Assembly: GCA_014898425.1 (NCBI GenBank)
Contig: RCSZ01000006.1
Location: 1,922,001 to 1,986,000 of the forward strand
Reading direction: 5' to 3'
DNA: 64,000 nucleotides
DNA from: Botryotinia globosa
Lineage: Eukaryota; Ascomycota; Leotiomycetes; Helotiales; Sclerotiniaceae
Both the position numbers and the translations under genes were made by a program. The notes under the pieces were generated by a model that did not search any database, was not told the origin of the DNA, and saw only the letters and a program-made list of their open reading frames with translations. Numbering within the stretch: the stretch's first letter is position 1; the number at the start of each line of letters is the position of its first letter. Of this stretch, positions 58,301 to 64,000 are shown piece by piece.

Positions 58301-61300
58301 AATGGGTGATAATAGTCCGTGTAGGTTTTGATGATTCATCGATATCGACGTAGGCTGGCAGCTGGCCATCTGGAATGTTGAGGTTCACAGTACTCCATAG
58401 AGGTTTTTTGTTATATCCTATGACTTTGTGAGTTTTAGATACCGCTGGTAAGCCAATTGATACTCTCTTGCTCAAGATTTAGCCATGTGAATTGATCTAG
58501 AGAGGATCATCTTGTGATTTTATAGAGCTCAAGCCGAATTATAAGATAACTGAGGAGCGGGGTATTGAACAGTTCTATGAGGAGATTCCTGATTCATTCA
58601 CTTGAACTAAAGGGTTTGCGCCTTATGCCTGCTAATGGCATCTTGTATAGATCTTCAATAAATAAGCAGTTGATACACCTTCTTGCTATTTTGCAAGTAA
58701 TAGGATCTCCACCTGTTCCTCTTCTTGCTAGATCTCTCTATCCAGCAGACCATAGCTCCAGTAACAAGAGATATTGATATTTAAAGCGAAAGAAACGGAG
58801 AAATGACTTTTGTATGATGCTAAGATTAGGATAATAACAATGAAAAATCAGATGGGATGAAATGGGCGCATATGATTGTTACTGTCAACATCATAGAAAA
58901 ACTTTCAATTCCGGAATGCAACGACGATAGTACCAAAGGGATAATATTACAGATACTCGGTACGATTCTCATTCTGCAATCATACAATACCTAGGTATTA
59001 TGAATGGTATTGATGAGGTTGATCAACCGTGATCCTTCTTCCGCTCGGTGGATCATACTTCTGGCATTTGATAGTATTCAAAATTGAGAGAAAGGAGGGG
59101 ACGAGAAAGCAATTTATAGACTGTAACGATATATCACGTCTTTCTTGACCCCAACTAGAATCTACTTTTCTACACATGACCTCCCTAGCTGTCGCGGATT
59201 TACGCTGTGAAGCATGCATATTCAAAAACCTGATAGGACATATTCTTGAGTAATTATGTATGACAATATTTGAAGAATATAGAGGTCTATTTATGCACCG
59301 GTTTAGTGATGCGGACATGTGTAGTAGGATTACACCGAATGTCGTAGAAAATGAGAAGCTGGGTAGTTCTCGTGGTCTTGGGGAGGAGGATTCCTTCATT
59401 CACTACTCCCTCAATCACAATTATCCCACTACTCGGAAAGAAACTACATAGCTTGCTATATAATCTGGCGATTCATCATACCATTTGAAGCCATGACTCT
59501 CAACAAAAGATGATGATGGTTTTGATGCCGGCCATCGAACCAAGAAGTTGAAAACATTGTATTATACCAAAAAGATCCAAGGCTCCGACCAAAGGAATGG
59601 AAGACAACGGATTAAATGGTGCTATCGAGCCACAATTATTTTTCAGATGATATCGGCATGTTTGACAACAAAAGTAAGATAAAATGAGATGGTATTGATT
59701 GACTCAATCGGTTACCCCGGACTGCTCGTAGGTATCCTGATCCTCAATACCTGCCGATAAGCCTCTGTTACCAATTCTTTTGAGTTATGAGAGATACAAC
59801 TTTATATACGGACATCTAATCGCATTACAGGCTTTGGAATAAGATCAGACTCAAAGTGAGAGTTTGCTACCTTTATGCCCCCCACGCGGAATTAACCACC
59901 TTTGCTGTTCGGTTATTTGGTGTATGTTGCGGGGTACTTTTCATGATACTGTAAAATTACTTTTTGATCATTCACGACTTGATTGATGACGCCGTACATG
60001 ATTTAGTGGGGTTTAATAGAGCATAAGGGCGACAGCTTGATATATAAAGCTACTTCTCAGTCCATATGAATGAAATAACAGGTAATTTGCTAGAAATAAA
60101 CGGGTTGCGGTTCTATGCTTGAGACTGGTGGCAGCATCCTAAATCTTAGAGATAACCTCAATTTGACCGTATCTTTTGTGATTACAGAAGTGGAGGTGAC
60201 TGGCTTTGATCAGCAGATTGAGAGTGGCTTTATTACCATGACATATCAATGTTGTGACGACAAAAAACACTTGAATCATCGAGATGATAACAAAGAACGG
60301 CGGCAGTGACACTGATGGCAAGTGACGATGAGATACGAGGATAAGAGAGGATGGATGTATGAGCCAAACCCCTTTTGATGTATCCCCCGAGAAGTCTTTG
60401 AGGAATGTAAACGTGTTCAACAGAAATCCTATCTTGTTATCTCTCCCCCAGAAATTACCTTTCGTCTGCGAGAGCTTAAAATGAGATTTTGGCGTGCTTT
60501 ATACTCCTACTCTAAATCTCGAACGGGTGTTACGGGCCGTAAAATATGGTAAACGGGGCAGTGTTCATAGAACGATGAGATTTTTCTATTTAATTCACCA
60601 TAAACAGAGATCAAGGCAACTGATTTGGAGCGAGCTGAAGAGGGTTAAATGGGCTTCGGTCGGCTAGTTTGAGAGAATAAAACTGTGTATATACACCGAC
60701 CGAGTTTTTGTGAGTATGTATGGGCCTGGAATTGTTGGGCCTCTGTAATATGTCCTCCTTGTATGATGGGAAGTATCGACCAATATCGACCTGGCTAATG
60801 TAGTTTATGGGTGATTCGAGCTCGAAGTGACAATAATGATAATTCAGCGGTCAATGACAACAAAAGTGGTAGAAATTACACATAAAATAATGGGATGACG
60901 TAGAAAAGTTTTACGGATTAACATCGTGGCTCTCTGTTCCCAATCTTTGTTCTGGCACTCAACCTCTTGAAGTATAGTTGGGAGACCATGCATACGCTAC
61001 CTTTCAATCTAAATTTTGACTTGAGAGGTACCTGAGCAGAGCATAAATCGATAACACATAGCTCTGGGTGCATTGAGTGGAGAGCACGTTGCGTTCGGAC
61101 TGGGTAAAACATATATAGGGAAGCCGTTGACTCGACTAGGCTAAAAAAACGCCCGAGATAACAGTTGGGGGAGTACTGGAGAATATTACATGATTCACTC
61201 AGGACAATCCGATTCAACTGTTTCTCATTGATTTAAAAACCGTAAGAAATCTCTGTAACTTTCTTGTGCTGAAGTTCCCCTCGAATTTGTCATGAATATC

Positions 61301-64000
61301 AATCTCATTATGCTCTTCCAGAAATATGAGCACGTCATCTACCGCATTGTTAAACACACAGATATCTAAAACTCACAGATGATGAGGATTTCCGGGAAGT
61401 AATTTTTTATAGTCCCAGTCCGTAGTCTTGTGATTCAAGTCCAAGACAAGTTTGATGACCTGACCCGGGCATTGAACATTACTACTAGCCAGAAAGTATC
61501 CATACCTCCCGCACGACTCGGGAAATTGGAAAGGAAAAATTGAAGCCTATTGTCCCAAATCTTCATTCTGTTAATCCAGATCAACCCACATCTAGGTATC
61601 TATAAATGAACGACTATTTCTTGATTATTAGTGTATAATGATTCACTGCGAGTCGAGCAAAGACCTGCACGAAGACATACAATTATTTACGTCGGGCTGT
61701 ATTGGTGCTAAACGGTAGTGCAAGATCGTGGAAGAGCAGGTCGCGGAATTTGAGATTGTGAATATGACACAGGGGCATTACTTCATGCTGGGAATGTCAA
61801 TTGGATAGAAGTAAGGACCTTCCGATGAAATTATGAATGCCTATGCGGATTTCTTAGAAGGGAGGTGGAGAGCTTGAGTGGCGTGATGAAATTTCAGGAT
61901 TTGAACTAGCATGGTAGGTAGGATGAAGCATAAGAAAGAAGGAACTTAATTCAAACTTCGAGCTCTGGCAGATGATATGGCACAAGAGGATGGTAGAAGA
62001 GTTGTGGGCTCGCGCTGGTTACACAAGCATAGAGTTGAAACGTTGAAGTAGAAAATATTAGGATAGAGATCAAACAGAGTCTTAGACATTATCTGTAGGT
62101 ATTTGAAACCGCCTATCATGCCTCTTTCAAGCTTCATGCAGGTAGCCCACTAGAGATAGTTACGTGTGAAAAAGCTTGTATCATTCATGGGTCTCTACCC
62201 CCTAAGACTACAAATAGATACAAAAGTATCACCACATCGGAACCACGGGTGCCAGAAACAGAAATCGTGCCGAAGTTTTGATCCGATAACGAAAGAGCGA
62301 TGAGCAAGACAGCCCATTCAATTCGCTATCTCTTTTACCCTCAAATCCCTACACACTCTCTAATCTTGGAAGATAAAGACATTGACACGTGCGGGTCACA
62401 CTACATGAGCCAAATGCGTGATATGCTTATCGTTTGTATCATTCACGATTATCAGATGCCTAATTGTAACATAGGACCAAATCTTCGTTGCCTCGATCGG
62501 AATCGATTGCATCAAGTATACTCATACAATACAATGCTGTTGTGTTTCAATGTCTATTATTGGTGTTGATCATCAACTGAATGATTTCAGACGGCTGATA
62601 ATATCACTACCTTTCGGTATATTGAAAGCCAGTATTTGGCGTTGAAGAAAAGTTGGAGAAAACAATGCACATTATTAGATGTGTAATACAAAGATATGCG
62701 GACAAGGGGAACTCAATCAATACTTAAGTTGGTGGTACATCAAGAGGTTGTATTTCGCCAAGGATCTGTATTGTTTGGCGAATGCGAATTTGAGCGGGGG
62801 GAGGGGTTGTATGTAAGTATGGGGTGAAATATACGACGATGATGTTCTCGCCAGCCTTCATACCTGTACCGTTATCTGGATTTGATCTGAGAGGATGTGA
62901 TAGATTGATCGGGAGGTCGGGAGATGGATGCTATGCATATGTGGAAACCGTCCCGTCTGGAAATACGACAACCTGACCGTTGGCTTCCGTGGCGCGGGAT
63001 ACTATTGATGACAACGGAGGCAGGATTGTGATCAGTGGTTGGTAGAGCTGATGTCGTAGCTTACGAAGAAGCTGACAGATGGTTCAAAAATCGATACAGA
63101 TCTGCAGTAAATAAAAGGGGGCACATATTCTCAAGAATTAGGTGATATTTCTAAATTTGTGGAAGCGGAGAATGAACAGCGGATAGGTAGGAAGTGTCAG
63201 GGAAAGGTTTCTTGGTTGTAGATTTTACAGTAACACTCCGCATTACTAATCAACAACCAATCGCTAGATAATGTCACACCACTTATTAGTCACCTAGGTA
63301 TCTAGGTATCCAACTGTGATCTCTATGTTGATTACAATCTCATACTCTGGAGTCTGTAGCTGGCTGTACTTAAGAAAACTTGTTGAATTTGTTTGGGAAT
63401 GAAAGGGGAAAGTACCAATGTCGTTCAAATATGTGGATTTCGAATTCTCAAGCGCCCACAGTGGAGCTCAGCGGCGTGGGTTTACCATGGATGGTATCAG
63501 GGGCAGCCTATCGGTAATTGCCTTCTAGAAGTTTCAACCTTCCGGTTGGAGAGAATATCTCCGAATCTTACTCAGATGTAGCCATGTAGGATCTGGAATT
63601 TACGAAGTTAACTAGATTATAATACATGAGAGAGAAACGAAGTCATTCCATAAAAAACGCCGAATATCTCGCTCTCGCAAAGGCAATGAACCGATTTCGT
63701 TTTGTGTGGTATAGCAGGCATTGGACTGTACGATGAAAAGATCCGGTTCCCCGGATTTACCATTCTGTACATTGAACTGTAAATGGTACATATCGCGGGT
63801 CCCCGCATTGACACGCGAGATCTTTTACCTAATATGATACTTTCGAGCTACAGAAGATATCAATGTGAGGCTTTCAAACGGCAATGCCATGTGTTTGGCG
63901 TATCGCTTCTCAATATTTCATTTTTGTTAAGTTTTGGTATAGTATAAAGTTCTCGCCTCATCCATCCGTGACCATTACAAGGGCCATGGCTGTGTCTTCC
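55327..64000. other. 8.7 kb without a supportable gene
   Basis: All open frames are under 145 residues, compete on both strands and lack motifs. The first kilobase holds the 3' flank of MPE1. A frame at 57379-57576 (GILDEGVEREGVLDSLDNLW ... VVLLYTLPVSNK) has a somewhat protein-like mix but no ATG near its start and no splice partner. The GC level is ordinary rather than AT-rich, so this is not an obviously RIP-degraded block. Genes made of very short exons or non-coding RNAs could be missed here. Confidence 0.4.

Noticed and set aside
1..64000. Search for a transposon, CRISPR array or biosynthetic gene cluster
   Set aside because: No transposase, reverse transcriptase, terminal repeats with target duplications, regular spacer array, or polyketide/peptide synthase core could be recognised anywhere in the window.

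Overview
This window looks like chromosomal DNA of a filamentous ascomycete (Pezizomycotina). The genes carry short GT-AG introns (about 35-110 nt) with CTAAC/CTAAT-like branch sites, the protein families are typical of moulds, and gene-poor stretches are full of microsatellites such as (GTAG)n, (AAAAG)n and (TATTA)n. The style of the proteins fits Leotiomycetes (Botrytis/Sclerotinia-like), but that is an impression and not a measurement. No bacterial operon, CRISPR array, phage or virus was seen.

Layout: 1-1.5 kb is AT-rich non-coding sequence. 1.5-4.7 kb holds an SNF2-family (ERCC6/Rad26-like) ATPase (+). 6.4-7.5 kb holds an orphan coiled-coil protein (+). 10.0-12.0 kb holds a six-exon MFS hexose transporter (+). 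12.0-15.0 kb is microsatellite and AT-rich. 15.0-16.1 kb holds a secreted But2-domain protein (-). 16.1-20.4 kb is low-complexity. 20.4-21.4 kb holds autophagy protein ATG5 (-). 24.0-25.9 kb holds a six-exon seven-transmembrane protein (+). 26.8-27.9 kb holds a THEM6/4HBT-like thioesterase (+). 32.3-35.1 kb holds an NBR1-type selective autophagy receptor (-). 38.0-39.0 kb holds ornithine decarboxylase antizyme (-), which needs a +1 programmed frameshift. 41.0-42.0 kb holds a Yippee-type zinc protein (+). 44.8-51.0 kb is an island of orphan and decayed reading frames with an unusual repeat family. 53.3-55.3 kb holds the polyadenylation-factor subunit Mpe1/RBBP6 (+). From 55.3 kb to the end I find no supportable gene.

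The genes do not form one pathway. Two autophagy proteins (ATG5 of the conjugation machinery and the cargo receptor NBR1) lie about 11 kb apart, and antizyme controls polyamine levels. The most distinctive signals are the CCC-TGA recoding site in antizyme, an intron at 50.5 kb whose two splice sites lie in a 20-bp direct repeat (as expected for intron birth by tandem duplication), and a family of degenerate modules sharing a CCAGAAGGAACATTTGAA core at 47.4-48.6 kb. All intron-exon models were spliced by hand and checked for phase; none is confirmed by transcripts.
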